Counted from the stretch's first letter, positions 34,839-44,731 are shown. The stretch is 64,000 nucleotides of DNA from Methanopyrus sp. SNP6 (GCF_002201895.1 NZ_CP019436.1:124001-188000); one strand, 5' to 3'. Made by a program: numbers and translations. The notes: a model not told the origin generated them from the sequence alone.

Positions 34839-35636
34839 TTGAAGGAGGTCGTGCTGACGCCGAAAGGAGAACCGGACGTACCAATCGAGGCCGAGGTTAT
34901 ATGTACGGACGAGTTCGCGGGTAAGTCCGAGGACGAGATCGCAGCGCTGAAGATATACGAAGGTAACTCGACCGTCGAGCTCGGCGAGTACTTCGACGTG
35001 GAGGGGAATGCGGGCGACTCGCCTGAGAACACCAGGATCGTGATCGAAGGAGACGTACCCTGGGTTAAGTTGATAGGGTACAGGATGAGCGCCGGCGAGA
35101 TTCTAGTTAAGGGAGATATCGGACGGCACGCGGGTGCCGAGATGAAAGGAGGTAAGCTGGTCGTGGAGGGGGATGCCGACGACTGGCTCGGTCGGGAGAT
35201 GAAGGGCGGGGAGATCACGGTGTACGGAAACGCTGGGAACTACGTGGGTTCCTCGTATCGAGGTGAGTGGCGTGGGATGAGCGGTGGCTGTATCCTAGTG
35301 AAAGGGGACGTTGGCGACGAGATCGGAGAGTGGATGTCTGACGGGAAAATCATCGTGGAGGGCGACGCAGGCATAATGATAGGAATCCACATGCAGGGAG
35401 GTACCATCATCGTGAGAGGAGACGTCGGAGCGCGTCCCGGCGCCCAGATGGAGGGAGGGACCGTCGTCGTCTGCGGCCGCGCCGAGGACGTACTGCCCAG
35501 CTTCCGATACGAAGGACTCCGAGAAGATCCGATGGGGGAAACCGGAACCTTCCATCTCTTCACGGGCGATTACGCGAACGGACCTAAGGTCGAGGGTGAA
35601 CTGTACTTAAACGCAACGCTCAACGAGGTACCGTGA
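34839..35636 (+). CDS. fwuC: Formylmethanofuran dehydrogenase subunit C
   Basis: A 265-residue beta-helix subunit related to the C-terminal domain of glutamate synthase. The repeated G-D-x-G-x-x-x-G units (for example VKGDIGRHAGAEMKGG, VEGDAGIMIGIHMQGG and VRGDVGARPGAQMEGG) form the right-handed helix on which the complex assembles. TTG 34839 has GGGGG 8 nt upstream; the earlier in-frame TTG at 34824 overlaps that site and is less likely. Confidence 0.93.
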   Translation: MKEVVLTPKGEPDVPIEAEVICTDEFAGKSEDEIAALKIYEGNSTVELGEYFDVEGNAGDSPENTRIVIEGDVPWVKLIGYRMSAGEILVKGDIGRHAGAEMKGGKLVVEGDADDWLGREMKGGEITVYGNAGNYVGSSYRGEWRGMSGGCILVKGDVGDEIGEWMSDGKIIVEGDAGIMIGIHMQGGTIIVRGDVGARPGAQMEGGTVVVCGRAEDVLPSFRYEGLREDPMGETGTFHLFTGDYANGPKVEGELYLNATLNEVP

Positions 35637-35998
35637 GCTCCGCCCCCACGACCTGTATCGTTATTTCCCCCTTAACGAACCCCCCGGGGATCGTCGACGT
35701 GAAGACGCTCCGAATGTCCCCCGAAGAGTTACTGAGGTACTTCCGAGAGAAGGTAGAAGAAGGGGATCAGTTAGAGCTCAACTACGCGTTCGTGCACGTA
35801 CCCGGTGAAGTTGTTAAAATCACCAGGTACCGCCTCCATCTGTACGTCGAGTCCGAGGTAGCACCAGGAATTCGGCGCTACGACCTGGAAGATATATGCT
35901 CGATGATGCTGGAGGTAGTTCACAAGCCTAAGGCTGGGGAACCCGTCAAGATAGTCGTCGAGGGGACCGACGAGAGTCCGAGTATGAACATACTGTAA
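35633..35998 (+). CDS. Hypothetical protein at the end of the fwu operon
   Basis: A 121-residue soluble alpha/beta protein with a helical SPEELLRYFREKVEEGDQ segment and a strand-rich C-terminus. It starts at GTG 35633, overlapping the fwuC stop as GTGA, so it is translationally coupled to the dehydrogenase genes. No family recognised; the location suggests an accessory role in the enzyme's assembly or control. Confidence 0.7.
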   Translation: MSSAPTTCIVISPLTNPPGIVDVKTLRMSPEELLRYFREKVEEGDQLELNYAFVHVPGEVVKITRYRLHLYVESEVAPGIRRYDLEDICSMMLEVVHKPKAGEPVKIVVEGTDESPSMNIL

Positions 35999-36056
35999 TT
36001 CCCACGTGGCAGCCGTGTGTACTAGTCCTCAACACCGGAAATGTTAAGCTAAAGTT

Positions 36057-36066
36057 AAAATATATC
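36057..36066 (+). promoter_or_regulatory. Candidate promoter of the secreted coiled-coil protein gene
   Basis: AAAATATATC is the most AT-rich box in the 97-bp spacer after the fwu operon and lies 30 bp before the TTG start of the next gene, suitable for a short leader. Confidence 0.4.
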
Positions 36067-36095
36067 AACTAAGGTTGTGTTGAAGGGCACACCAG

Positions 36096-37847
36096 TTGAG
36101 GAGAACTACCGCGCTACTGGCCCTGCTAGCGGCGCTCGTAGGACAAGCATCGGCTGTTTCTGTGAGTCCTCAGCTTACCCTCGACACGGAGATGAAATGG
36201 GATCAGCAACAGGGCAGGTACGTGGACTCCGACGTGGCCGCCAGGGACGGTTACTACTACCAAGTCAAAGGGCCGGCCGTGGCAGTGGATAGTGCCGGTA
36301 CGGTACTAGTAGCTTGGGAGGAATGGTCCGAGAACGGCAACGTGGTCGGTAAGATCGGCTTGAGAACTCCATCGGGTAGTGCTGCTTATGTGACCCCGGA
36401 ATCCGGCCACGTCGATTTCGCACCGGCTCTTGTGAGCTACGGTCATGGTAAGTTCCTCCTGGCCGTGACGGAGGTGCCGCAGGACAACTTAGCCACTCAG
36501 GATTACGGCGAGCTTCTGGTGTACAATGTCAGTGTCTCTGGTGATCAGATTTCGATGGATTCCCAACCGGTCCAAGTGGACGGGAACGCCGCGTATCCGC
36601 ACATGGTATACCTCGGATCGGACAATGATGGTAACGAGTATGTGGCGATCGTGTACGAGAAGTGGAACGGTGGGAGTGGTAACGTCGTTCTACAGGTGCT
36701 CAAGATATACACGAACGGGAACATCACCCCGGTCTTGGGTCAGCCGCTAGTCATCGCGGAAGGAGTGTGCAAGGACTACGTCAAGGACGGCGTTCACTAT
36801 TTCGGACACGCCAGACCCGTAGCATCGGTGTACCAACAGGGCGGCTCTAAGTACCTCGTGGTGGTACTGACGGACTACTCGCAAGCGAGCCCCAACGTGA
36901 CCAGCTGGGGCTTCTATGGCGAGTGGAAGGGGTGCAAAGTGAAGGCGTACGTGGTGGATCTTCCAGCCGATCTATCGACGATCGGTGAATTGAACCAGGA
37001 GGACGTTCACGAGGTACAAGGATCACTATCGACCTCCGATAACACCAACGAGTGCCCGTGGGTGTGCGACAACGTGGTAGTGTACCGGGTCGGATCGCTC
37101 TGGGGAGGGATGTCGGGAGACACCACAATCCCGGACATCAACGCCGCGCTGATAGTGAATTCAGGTGATGGGAACTGGACGTTCTCGTCGGACACCACGA
37201 TCTACCGCCGTATCTACACGCAGACGGGCCCCACAGTAGCCAAGGTTTACACGGACAACGGCACGTCGTACTACTTATCGGTGTTCGCGGATAACAGTGG
37301 CGGTTTTGGTAGGGAACGATTGGCGGGCGTCCTGTTCCGTGTCAAAGATGGCAAGATCCAGGTGATCGCGCAGTACGACCTCACTGGGTTCGGTAGTGGG
37401 TATTATTACTACTGTCCGGCCTTAGCCACGGTCAATAGCGAGTACAAGAACGCCGAGTTGGTCGTAGCCTGCTACAAGGGTGACAGTGGGAGCCGCGGCC
37501 ATAGTATCGGCGACGCCGTCATACTGACGGTAGGCATCGGTGATCCCGTCGACGAGTTCATGTCGTCGGCCGCCGAGCTGCTCAACAACCTGACTGGTAC
37601 CATGGATGTCGTGAACAACGCGATTTTCAACAGCTACTCAGGGCTCAAGAAGAAGGTCTCCGACCTGGAGAAGAAGGCGAACGAGCTGATACAGACCGCT
37701 CAGGAGTTGAAGCATACTGTAGAGAATCTCGAAGGACGCGTGAAGAAGCTGGAGCAGAAGCTCGAGCGTAGGAAGGTCGCGATATCACCGATGGCGGTAT
37801 TGGCGGCGATACTGACACTGGCGGCGTACAGGAGGTATAGCCGGTAA
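36096..37847 (+). CDS. Secreted cell-surface protein with C-terminal coiled coil and membrane anchor
   Basis: A 583-residue exported protein. Residues 1-20 are a clear signal peptide. The next 460 residues are strand-rich with many Tyr, Gly, Asn and Ser and look like a beta-propeller or jelly-roll surface domain. Residues about 495-560 form a heptad coiled coil (LKKKVSDLEKKANELIQTA and following), and the last 25 residues are a membrane helix with a basic tail. This layout suits an envelope stalk protein. The function is unknown. The 3' end overlaps the convergent gene by 63 bp. Confidence 0.8.
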   Translation: MRRTTALLALLAALVGQASAVSVSPQLTLDTEMKWDQQQGRYVDSDVAARDGYYYQVKGPAVAVDSAGTVLVAWEEWSENGNVVGKIGLRTPSGSAAYVTPESGHVDFAPALVSYGHGKFLLAVTEVPQDNLATQDYGELLVYNVSVSGDQISMDSQPVQVDGNAAYPHMVYLGSDNDGNEYVAIVYEKWNGGSGNVVLQVLKIYTNGNITPVLGQPLVIAEGVCKDYVKDGVHYFGHARPVASVYQQGGSKYLVVVLTDYSQASPNVTSWGFYGEWKGCKVKAYVVDLPADLSTIGELNQEDVHEVQGSLSTSDNTNECPWVCDNVVVYRVGSLWGGMSGDTTIPDINAALIVNSGDGNWTFSSDTTIYRRIYTQTGPTVAKVYTDNGTSYYLSVFADNSGGFGRERLAGVLFRVKDGKIQVIAQYDLTGFGSGYYYYCPALATVNSEYKNAELVVACYKGDSGSRGHSIGDAVILTVGIGDPVDEFMSSAAELLNNLTGTMDVVNNAIFNSYSGLKKKVSDLEKKANELIQTAQELKHTVENLEGRVKKLEQKLERRKVAISPMAVLAAILTLAAYRRYSR

Positions 37848-39314
37848 CAGAACCGGCAAACCCTTCCTTGACCCCTCTCTCCTGTTCGTTTCCATCCCTC
37901 CTGACACGGTCTCACTCCTGGACACTTCGCTCCCGCTCGGTTTCGTTATTTTCCCGTAAAACAGCTCCGGGTTCAGGTAAGCCTCGAGTGCCCGCATAGC
38001 GTAGGCCGTAGCCCATATCGACGCCGGTTCGTAGCTAGCTCCACTATCAGTTGACATCACATTCCGGGCCGGCCACGGCCAAGCTCCGTACCACTCCGGG
38101 TGTTCGGTCCCTCGGTACTGCTGGGATACGAGCCACTCGACGGTGGCGTGAATGTTGTACTTCGGATCCGTCACGAGGTCCCGGAGCTTGCGTCTGCCCA
38201 CCGGCGTGCAGATTTCCGCGTCCGTCGCGACGTCGAACCACAGAGCCTTCAGCAGTGCCAAACTCAGGACGTTCCCTGTAACGGTCGTCTCCGGCGATCC
38301 CTGCGCCTCTAGGTAAGCCGAGGAGTACGCCCACGCGGGACCTCGACCGTGATTTCCAACTACCCACGCTATCCCGGACTTCTCGCTGTTGAAGAGCCAC
38401 TCGATACCATTGCGGATGGCATTTAGGATCCGATCGCGGTCCACGTGGAGTCCGAGCCTGTCCGCTTTCAGGTAGACGTCGATCAGCGTCGAGAGGATGT
38501 ACGCCTGAGTGTCGGCCGAGTATTCCTGACACATCAGCCCGGAGTACCAAGACCCGTCGGGGTTTTGACTCTCCAGCATCCAGGAGACTCCCCGCTCGAT
38601 GGCGCTTTTGATCCGCTCCACCGCACGGTCGTCGAGGCTCAGCAGATCCCGGTGTTCCAACGCCATCAACAACGCCGCGACCGCCGCACGAGTGTGCCAC
38701 GGAGACCCCTCCCGTGATTCCTCTTTCTTCCTGCTCCAGCTACCATCCCCAAGTTGTTGGTCCAGAAGCCAGGTCAGTCCCCTGCGTACGGCGCTCACTA
38801 GCTCGCACTCCACACCCGAATCGTGTCGCCGCTCGATCTCATGGATCAGCAGCATGACCGCCGCCGCAGTGTCGCTAGTTTGACTACCCGAGTGGGTTAT
38901 ACCCCGATACGTCCATGCCTGCCCCCAACCACCGTCCTCGTTCTGGTTGTCTAGTACCCATCTGACGGCCTCCTCGGAAGCCTTAGGCCACTCCGATATC
39001 GGCGTCATCGCCGGCACACCGGCAGGTACCCTGTCGGCTAGTAATCCAGCGCGCTCAGCGCTCTCCAGCGTGGGATACGCCAGTGAGATCGCCTTCAGCT
39101 CGTATCCGAACGTCATCTGAGGGTTCCACAAGTGGATCGAAGCCAAGTAGGGACCGCCACGATCCGCGGTGATGAACCACCATACGGTGCCCGCTTTCAC
39201 GGCGTCCGTACACTCCGTTTGGAGCTCCTTATACGGCTCCGCATTCCTCCAGTCCAGCGCTGTCGTCGGTGCGGCGGTTACCAGAACGGCTATCGCGGCA
39301 GCGAGGACGCACAC
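37785..39314 (-). CDS. Secreted QW-repeat (terpenoid cyclase/prenyltransferase-fold) protein
   Basis: From GTG 39314 the protein has 509 residues: a signal peptide (about the first 20), then an alpha/alpha-toroid with repeated QW-like motifs NQNEDGGWG, QQLGDGSWS and SQNPDGSWY, as in squalene-hopene cyclase and related surface proteins. The DxDD acid motif of true cyclases is not evident, so catalysis on squalene is doubtful; a carbohydrate- or lipid-active or structural role at the cell surface is possible. The C-terminal 30 residues lie in the convergent overlap and are atypical. GTG 39323 is an alternative start. Confidence 0.75.
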   Translation of the reverse strand: MCVLAAAIAVLVTAAPTTALDWRNAEPYKELQTECTDAVKAGTVWWFITADRGGPYLASIHLWNPQMTFGYELKAISLAYPTLESAERAGLLADRVPAGVPAMTPISEWPKASEEAVRWVLDNQNEDGGWGQAWTYRGITHSGSQTSDTAAAVMLLIHEIERRHDSGVECELVSAVRRGLTWLLDQQLGDGSWSRKKEESREGSPWHTRAAVAALLMALEHRDLLSLDDRAVERIKSAIERGVSWMLESQNPDGSWYSGLMCQEYSADTQAYILSTLIDVYLKADRLGLHVDRDRILNAIRNGIEWLFNSEKSGIAWVVGNHGRGPAWAYSSAYLEAQGSPETTVTGNVLSLALLKALWFDVATDAEICTPVGRRKLRDLVTDPKYNIHATVEWLVSQQYRGTEHPEWYGAWPWPARNVMSTDSGASYEPASIWATAYAMRALEAYLNPELFYGKITKPSGSEVSRSETVSGGMETNRREGSRKGLPVLLPAIPPVRRQCQYRRQYRHR

Positions 39315-39353
39315 CGCACCCACCCCTAACTACAACGTATGGTAGGAGTAAGA

Positions 39354-39371
39354 AATAAAAATTTAGTAATC
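39354..39371. promoter_or_regulatory. Shared AT-rich promoter region between divergent exported-protein genes
   Basis: AATAAAAATTTAGTAATC is the only AT-rich stretch in the spacer between the start codons at 39314 (minus) and 39404 (plus). TATA-like boxes can be read on both strands at suitable distance. Confidence 0.35.
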
Positions 39372-39403
39372 ACGCGACGGCTCGGTGGGGGTCCGCACGC
39401 CCT

Positions 39404-42400
39404 ATGATACACTTGGCACCTTTCCTGATTCTCGTCGCCGTATCCTTAACCGTCCCGACCCCAGCGCATTCGCTAGACGTGGTGATATTCGGGAACGCCG
39501 CGAGGGGATCACCCGAAGGAATCCACGCAGTGGAGGAGCGTGTGAAGAAGGATCTGAACGTGGACGTCCGAATTCACGTACACAACGTACTCGTGAGCTG
39601 GTCCGACCAGAGCGCTCCGGTGGATTTTGACTCGTTAGCCAAGGATATCGAGCTCTCCGATATCGTCGTTCTGGACAACATGGGACCAATGCCTACGCCC
39701 TTCACGATGGAGTTGTCGAAGCGCGTCCTGGGCAAACCCGTCCCCTCGATGCAGGAGTTCCTCAGAGAACTCGCCGACAGAAAGCGGGTGGTGGCCTACG
39801 TAACGGGAGACCGACACGATTTCGTGATTTTAGGGCCCGGTTGTCGGCGCGTAGTCGACAACACCGCCGCAGTCGTTAATCTCGGTTTCCTGTTCAGGTT
39901 CTCCTCGGATCTGACACCGGCCGTAGAGTTCCTGGTGTGGCTCGCGAACCCGTCGGTACCGGCGGAGGACTTGCATCTTTCCGGGGTACGGATATCGTTC
40001 GTGGCCGTTTATGTACCGGGTCGAGGTTGGATTTTCCCGGAGACACCGGGAGAAGTTATCGAGGCGTCATACCACCGGTGGCTTCACGCGCTCGAAGGTC
40101 GGGATCGTATCACCGAGCCTCTCTGGACGGAGGTCCGCCTAGGCTCGATACCATCGTGGGTGAAAGCCATCAGGGAAATGTCTTCCAGGCTCTTCCAGTC
40201 CATAAAACTTCCGAAACGACGCACCGTAGTAGTGCTTGGTTACATCGATGCACTTTACAAGGGCGAGAAGGATCTCGTGGAGAAGCTCACAGATACAGTG
40301 TACCGTGAGGTTTCCCGTGAGTTCCGGGACGTGATGACGATAGCCGTTCTGTGTGATGGGAACGTGGTCTCTCCGATCGAAGCTCTACTCGGGTTGAAAG
40401 ACGCCGGGTACGACATCGCGGCCGTGGTCTCCCTGTGGGCATTCACGCTCGATTACCCCAAGCCCGGTACCTGGGCGCTCGAGCGGATCGATGCCCCGGT
40501 CATCAAGGTGGTGTATCCGTTCTGGGCTAATTGGATGGACGAGCCGCAGCGCTATTTGAACATGGACGAGGAAGATCCGGAATCCGGCCGCATCGGCGCG
40601 CTCTTCGAGTGGGGTTACCAGGTAATCGGAGGTCCCGAACCCGAGGGTGCTTTTTGGTTCAAGATGGTGGCGCTCAAGGAGCGCGATCGGATGAGGGTGT
40701 TCCCGCTGGAGGACATGATCGAAGATCTGGCCCGGACGGTAACCGGGTTCCTGAGGCTACGGTATCTGCCCGAGTCAAAGAAACGAGTGGCGTTCGTAGT
40801 GTACTGCTACCCGCCGGGACGTGGGTGTATCGGCGCCTCTTACCTGGACGTGTTCCGGTCCCTGGTGAGGATCTTCGAGGCGTTGGCGGAACGGGGCTAC
40901 GACCTGGGCCCCGCGACCGCTTTATACCGGAAGCTGGTGGAGCTCCGGCGGGAGGACCCGAAGGCTGCCGAGGAGATGGAGAAGCGTCTAGCACACGCTC
41001 TGATGGCGGCGTCCGACCTCGTACTGAAGAACGTGGGCCCGTGGGCGAGAGGTGAGCTCGCCGACATCGTTCAGCTGTACCGAGGTGGGCGGGCCGAGGC
41101 GAGCGTAGATTGGAACGGAAAGTCGATGAAGGTAATCGTCGATCGTGGTACGATCCGGTGGATCGACGTGGACGGGTCGTCGTACGTGCTAGGAACTGTG
41201 GGCGAAGATCAACTAGTCCCAGTGGAGACACTGGAGCGCTGGTACCGGGAGGACATCGTGCGGAGGTTCGAATACTACCTATCGCTACTGATCGGCGACG
41301 ATCCACAGACTGAGTGGGCTCGGAAGTCCCTCATGGAGTGGATGAGGGCCATCGAGGAGAAGTTCGGACCCCCTACGGACAACCGTGGGATCATGAGGTA
41401 CGGTCCGTACTACGTCATCCCGGCCCTGCGACTGGGCAACGTGGCCGTTATACTGCAGCCGGTGCGCGGTTGGTCAGGAAGCCCAGAGTTGGTCTACCAC
41501 TCCCCGGACCTGCCGCCGCAGTGGCAATACGTCGCCGCATACGAGTGGTTACGTAGAGTCTTCCACGCGGACGCCGTAGTCCACGTGGGTACGCATGGAA
41601 CCTTGGAGTGGTTGCCGGGTCATCAGGTCGGTCTATTGGGTTTGGATTGGCCCCATGTACTGCTACCCGATGTGCCCCATATCTACCTCTATATCGTCAG
41701 TAATCCCGGCGAGGCGATGGTCGCCAAGTACCGCTCCGGTCCGATCCTCATAACACATCTACCACCGCCGTGGGGTTACTTCAAGGACCTAGGCAAGTAT
41801 GGGGAACTGGAGCGCGAGCTCGCGAGGTACTTCCAGATGAAGAATTTCGGAGGAGACCCCCGCGTGCTGGAGGAGCTGAAACGGCAGATCGTCGAGACGG
41901 CGGAGCGCCTGGGACTTCTGAAGGATGTCGTCAACATGGTCGCCGTGGGGAGGAAGGAACCACCGCCCGAGAACCCAAAGGAGTGGGCGATGAGCCACAT
42001 TGAAGAGTTCATCGACAAACTCCACGACTTCCTATTGGACCTCGCGCTGAGGAACGTCGCGTATGGATTGCACGTGTACGGCGGAGACGTAGACGAGGAC
42101 GTGGCCGTAGAGCAGGCCGCGGCACTTGCGTCCTCACGAGTCGCTCCGGTGTTCGCGTACTATGCAGGGCTGATCGACTCCCCGGATCAGGCCGCGCTGA
42201 ACCGATTGCAGTCCGACGCTCCGGACCTGTTCACGTGGTTCAAACGCGAGCTCAGGGGGTGCCTGAAGGAGATCCTCCGGGCCGTTCTGAGGGACAAGGG
42301 CTTGGCCTATCGGCTGGAGCGTTACGTGACGCTAAAAGACCGCGAGGATTACTACGCAGAGTCCGACGACATAGAGGGACCGGGCAGGGAGGCTAAGCGC

Positions 42401-44731
42401 CTGTTCTGGCAGATATCGAACAAGTTAGTGATGGTGGCCCGAAGGGCGATCGAGTGGCACCTCCACGGCTGGCGAGACGATCCTGACCACGAGCACCTCC
42501 TCGCCGAGGCCGTGGTCGACCTGTACAGGATCTACGTGCACTACCGTGACTCGGGACGTGTCGAGTTGGAGGAACTGCTCGCAGCCCTCGACGGCAGGTT
42601 CGTCCCTCCGGGGATGTTGGGCGAACCGATGTGGAATGCCAAGGTCCTGCCCACCGGGCGGGACGGCTACCCAATCGATCCCTCCAGTATTCCCACGCCG
42701 GAGGCTTGGGACGTCGCGCGCAAGCTCGTCGATCAGATGCTCGCGGACTACTACCTGAAGTACGGCAGGTGGCCCGAGGCTGTGGGCGTAGTCCTGTGGG
42801 GTGTTCACGAGCTCTGTACCGGAGGTCTAGGCATCGCGGAGGTTCTGTACCTGCTGGGCGTGAAACCCGTCTGGAACCCGGACTCCGGCCAGGTCATCGG
42901 GGTCGAGCTGATCCCGTTAGACGAGCTGAGGGTGAAGGTCGGTAACCGGTGGATCAACCGGCCAAGGATCGACGTGGTGGTGTGGGCCGCCTTACACATG
43001 GAAGATCCGCTGAAGCTGCTGACCGAGGCTTATTACTTGGTCTCTCATGTGGGCGAGCCTACCTATTATAACTACCGCAGGAAGCACTATCTGGAGCTGA
43101 AACCCAGACTGTTGGAAGAGCTCAATAAGAAGGGGTTCTCACCCGAAGAAGCCGAAGAGATGGCCGACGTGATCGCGTCTTCGGGGTTCTTCGCCCAACC
43201 ACCCGGAGTCTACGCGGGCACCGGAGCTTGCGACATAGTGGAACACGCCTGGACCGACGTCGCGGGTACGGTCGGTCTCTTTGAGGACTCCGAGACAGCG
43301 CTGAAGAGCTTCGAGCGGAGATTCTGGGAGAAGTTCAGGGTGACCTGTGAGAACCGGATGGCGTACGTTTACACGGTTAAAGCTCGGATCCTGACGATCC
43401 GAGAGGGGAACAAGGTCAGGATCGTCGTGCTGAGAACCAGTACGGACCGCGTCTACCACGCCATCCCATCGGTCGAGGCGTTCCGATACCTCATGTCCAA
43501 GGTCGACGTCGTCGTTCACAACGTCGTAAACACGTGGGGACTGATCGACACGGACGATTTCTACGACTGGGTCGGTGGAATGACTCTGTACGCGATACAC
43601 GCCTCGGGTCACGCTCCGGAATTGTACATCGGGAACGCCGTCGATCCGACCGCCGCGAGGATGCTAACGGGTTATCAGCAACTGGTAGGCGAGGTCTATA
43701 CGAAGTTGCTCAGCGAATCCTGGTGGAAAGCCATGATAGAGCACGGTGACTACGGCTGGTCTAGGATCGCCAGGAGAATCGAGTTCCTGGCCGGTTGGGG
43801 GATTACGGTACCATCACTGCGTCCGTACCTGAATTCAGTGTACACCGAAGTGTTCAGGACACTGGTCCAACGTATCGGTCAGGTACCACCCAGGACCGAG
43901 TACGGGTGGGCGTCCGTCGTCGGTGCCGTCGCTTGGTTCGTAGAACTCGCCCGAACGGGCGTGTGGAGGCCTAACTCGAAGACCTTAGCGCGTGCTGCGG
44001 AAGTCCTATTGGATACGATGGCCAAACACGGACCCGCGACGTGTCACCACACCAGCCCCAATCCCGCGTTAGTAGCGTACGCCGCACGGGTCCTATTAGA
44101 TGCTGGTTACTCCAAATCTGAAGTTGAGCAGTTGGTATCCAAAGTCGTGAAGTGGTACGCCAAGCTGGACAGTCCGAATATCGCTCGCGAGATCGAACGA
44201 TTGGTGAAAGAAGTGACTGCCGCTGTCGCTACCAGGTCGCATCCCACAGAATCCATCCGGTCAACCTCGGGGACCGCACCGTCGTCTACCAGCCCTTCGG
44301 TACATCCGGTATCACAGTTTTCGGCTACGTCGGCGGTTGTCTCGTCTTCGATACGTCACAAACTTGGTGTGCCAGGAAGAAAGAGCGGAGTTCAAACGGT
44401 GGTGGGGCTCATCGGAGCGCTGCTCAAGAGCTCGGTCCGGGGAGCCACTGGAGCCTCGACGATTTCAGGTTCGGTCGCCGGTTCCACGAAGTCCGCGCAC
44501 CGAGCGATCAACCGTACAGCGGCGACCGAGTCTAAGGTGCAACCTGAGAATGCCTCCCGGACGTTCGTCAGGACTTCTCAACCCTCTTCGGGTCCGAAGG
44601 TCATCTGGGAGTGGGTCATCGCCCTGCTTCTGACTCTACTGTTCATCTTGGTGTGGAGGATTCAACCGGCGGGTCCTAGGCCGCGAGCTACGTGGGCTAC
44701 ACCAACAACCGTTCCGCCAGTCGCCGCGTGA
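39404..44731 (+). CDS. Exported, membrane-anchored CobN/BchH-like protein
   Basis: A 1775-residue protein. Residues about 1-24 are a signal peptide. The next 1500 match the large subunit of cobalt/magnesium chelatases, with the hallmark HVGTHGTLEWLPGHQVGLLG near residue 730 and the ATGACDIVEH-like AGTGACDIVEHAWTD later. A 130-residue Ser/Thr/Val-rich linker follows, then a membrane helix (EWVIALLLTLLFILVW, about residues 1740-1755) and a short tail. So the chelatase-like body should be outside the cell, which is at odds with ATP-dependent chelation. It may bind or scavenge corrinoids or other tetrapyrroles. The 3' end overlaps lysC by 35 bp. Confidence 0.85.
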   Translation: MIHLAPFLILVAVSLTVPTPAHSLDVVIFGNAARGSPEGIHAVEERVKKDLNVDVRIHVHNVLVSWSDQSAPVDFDSLAKDIELSDIVVLDNMGPMPTPFTMELSKRVLGKPVPSMQEFLRELADRKRVVAYVTGDRHDFVILGPGCRRVVDNTAAVVNLGFLFRFSSDLTPAVEFLVWLANPSVPAEDLHLSGVRISFVAVYVPGRGWIFPETPGEVIEASYHRWLHALEGRDRITEPLWTEVRLGSIPSWVKAIREMSSRLFQSIKLPKRRTVVVLGYIDALYKGEKDLVEKLTDTVYREVSREFRDVMTIAVLCDGNVVSPIEALLGLKDAGYDIAAVVSLWAFTLDYPKPGTWALERIDAPVIKVVYPFWANWMDEPQRYLNMDEEDPESGRIGALFEWGYQVIGGPEPEGAFWFKMVALKERDRMRVFPLEDMIEDLARTVTGFLRLRYLPESKKRVAFVVYCYPPGRGCIGASYLDVFRSLVRIFEALAERGYDLGPATALYRKLVELRREDPKAAEEMEKRLAHALMAASDLVLKNVGPWARGELADIVQLYRGGRAEASVDWNGKSMKVIVDRGTIRWIDVDGSSYVLGTVGEDQLVPVETLERWYREDIVRRFEYYLSLLIGDDPQTEWARKSLMEWMRAIEEKFGPPTDNRGIMRYGPYYVIPALRLGNVAVILQPVRGWSGSPELVYHSPDLPPQWQYVAAYEWLRRVFHADAVVHVGTHGTLEWLPGHQVGLLGLDWPHVLLPDVPHIYLYIVSNPGEAMVAKYRSGPILITHLPPPWGYFKDLGKYGELERELARYFQMKNFGGDPRVLEELKRQIVETAERLGLLKDVVNMVAVGRKEPPPENPKEWAMSHIEEFIDKLHDFLLDLALRNVAYGLHVYGGDVDEDVAVEQAAALASSRVAPVFAYYAGLIDSPDQAALNRLQSDAPDLFTWFKRELRGCLKEILRAVLRDKGLAYRLERYVTLKDREDYYAESDDIEGPGREAKRLFWQISNKLVMVARRAIEWHLHGWRDDPDHEHLLAEAVVDLYRIYVHYRDSGRVELEELLAALDGRFVPPGMLGEPMWNAKVLPTGRDGYPIDPSSIPTPEAWDVARKLVDQMLADYYLKYGRWPEAVGVVLWGVHELCTGGLGIAEVLYLLGVKPVWNPDSGQVIGVELIPLDELRVKVGNRWINRPRIDVVVWAALHMEDPLKLLTEAYYLVSHVGEPTYYNYRRKHYLELKPRLLEELNKKGFSPEEAEEMADVIASSGFFAQPPGVYAGTGACDIVEHAWTDVAGTVGLFEDSETALKSFERRFWEKFRVTCENRMAYVYTVKARILTIREGNKVRIVVLRTSTDRVYHAIPSVEAFRYLMSKVDVVVHNVVNTWGLIDTDDFYDWVGGMTLYAIHASGHAPELYIGNAVDPTAARMLTGYQQLVGEVYTKLLSESWWKAMIEHGDYGWSRIARRIEFLAGWGITVPSLRPYLNSVYTEVFRTLVQRIGQVPPRTEYGWASVVGAVAWFVELARTGVWRPNSKTLARAAEVLLDTMAKHGPATCHHTSPNPALVAYAARVLLDAGYSKSEVEQLVSKVVKWYAKLDSPNIAREIERLVKEVTAAVATRSHPTESIRSTSGTAPSSTSPSVHPVSQFSATSAVVSSSIRHKLGVPGRKSGVQTVVGLIGALLKSSVRGATGASTISGSVAGSTKSAHRAINRTAATESKVQPENASRTFVRTSQPSSGPKVIWEWVIALLLTLLFILVWRIQPAGPRPRATWATPTTVPPVAA

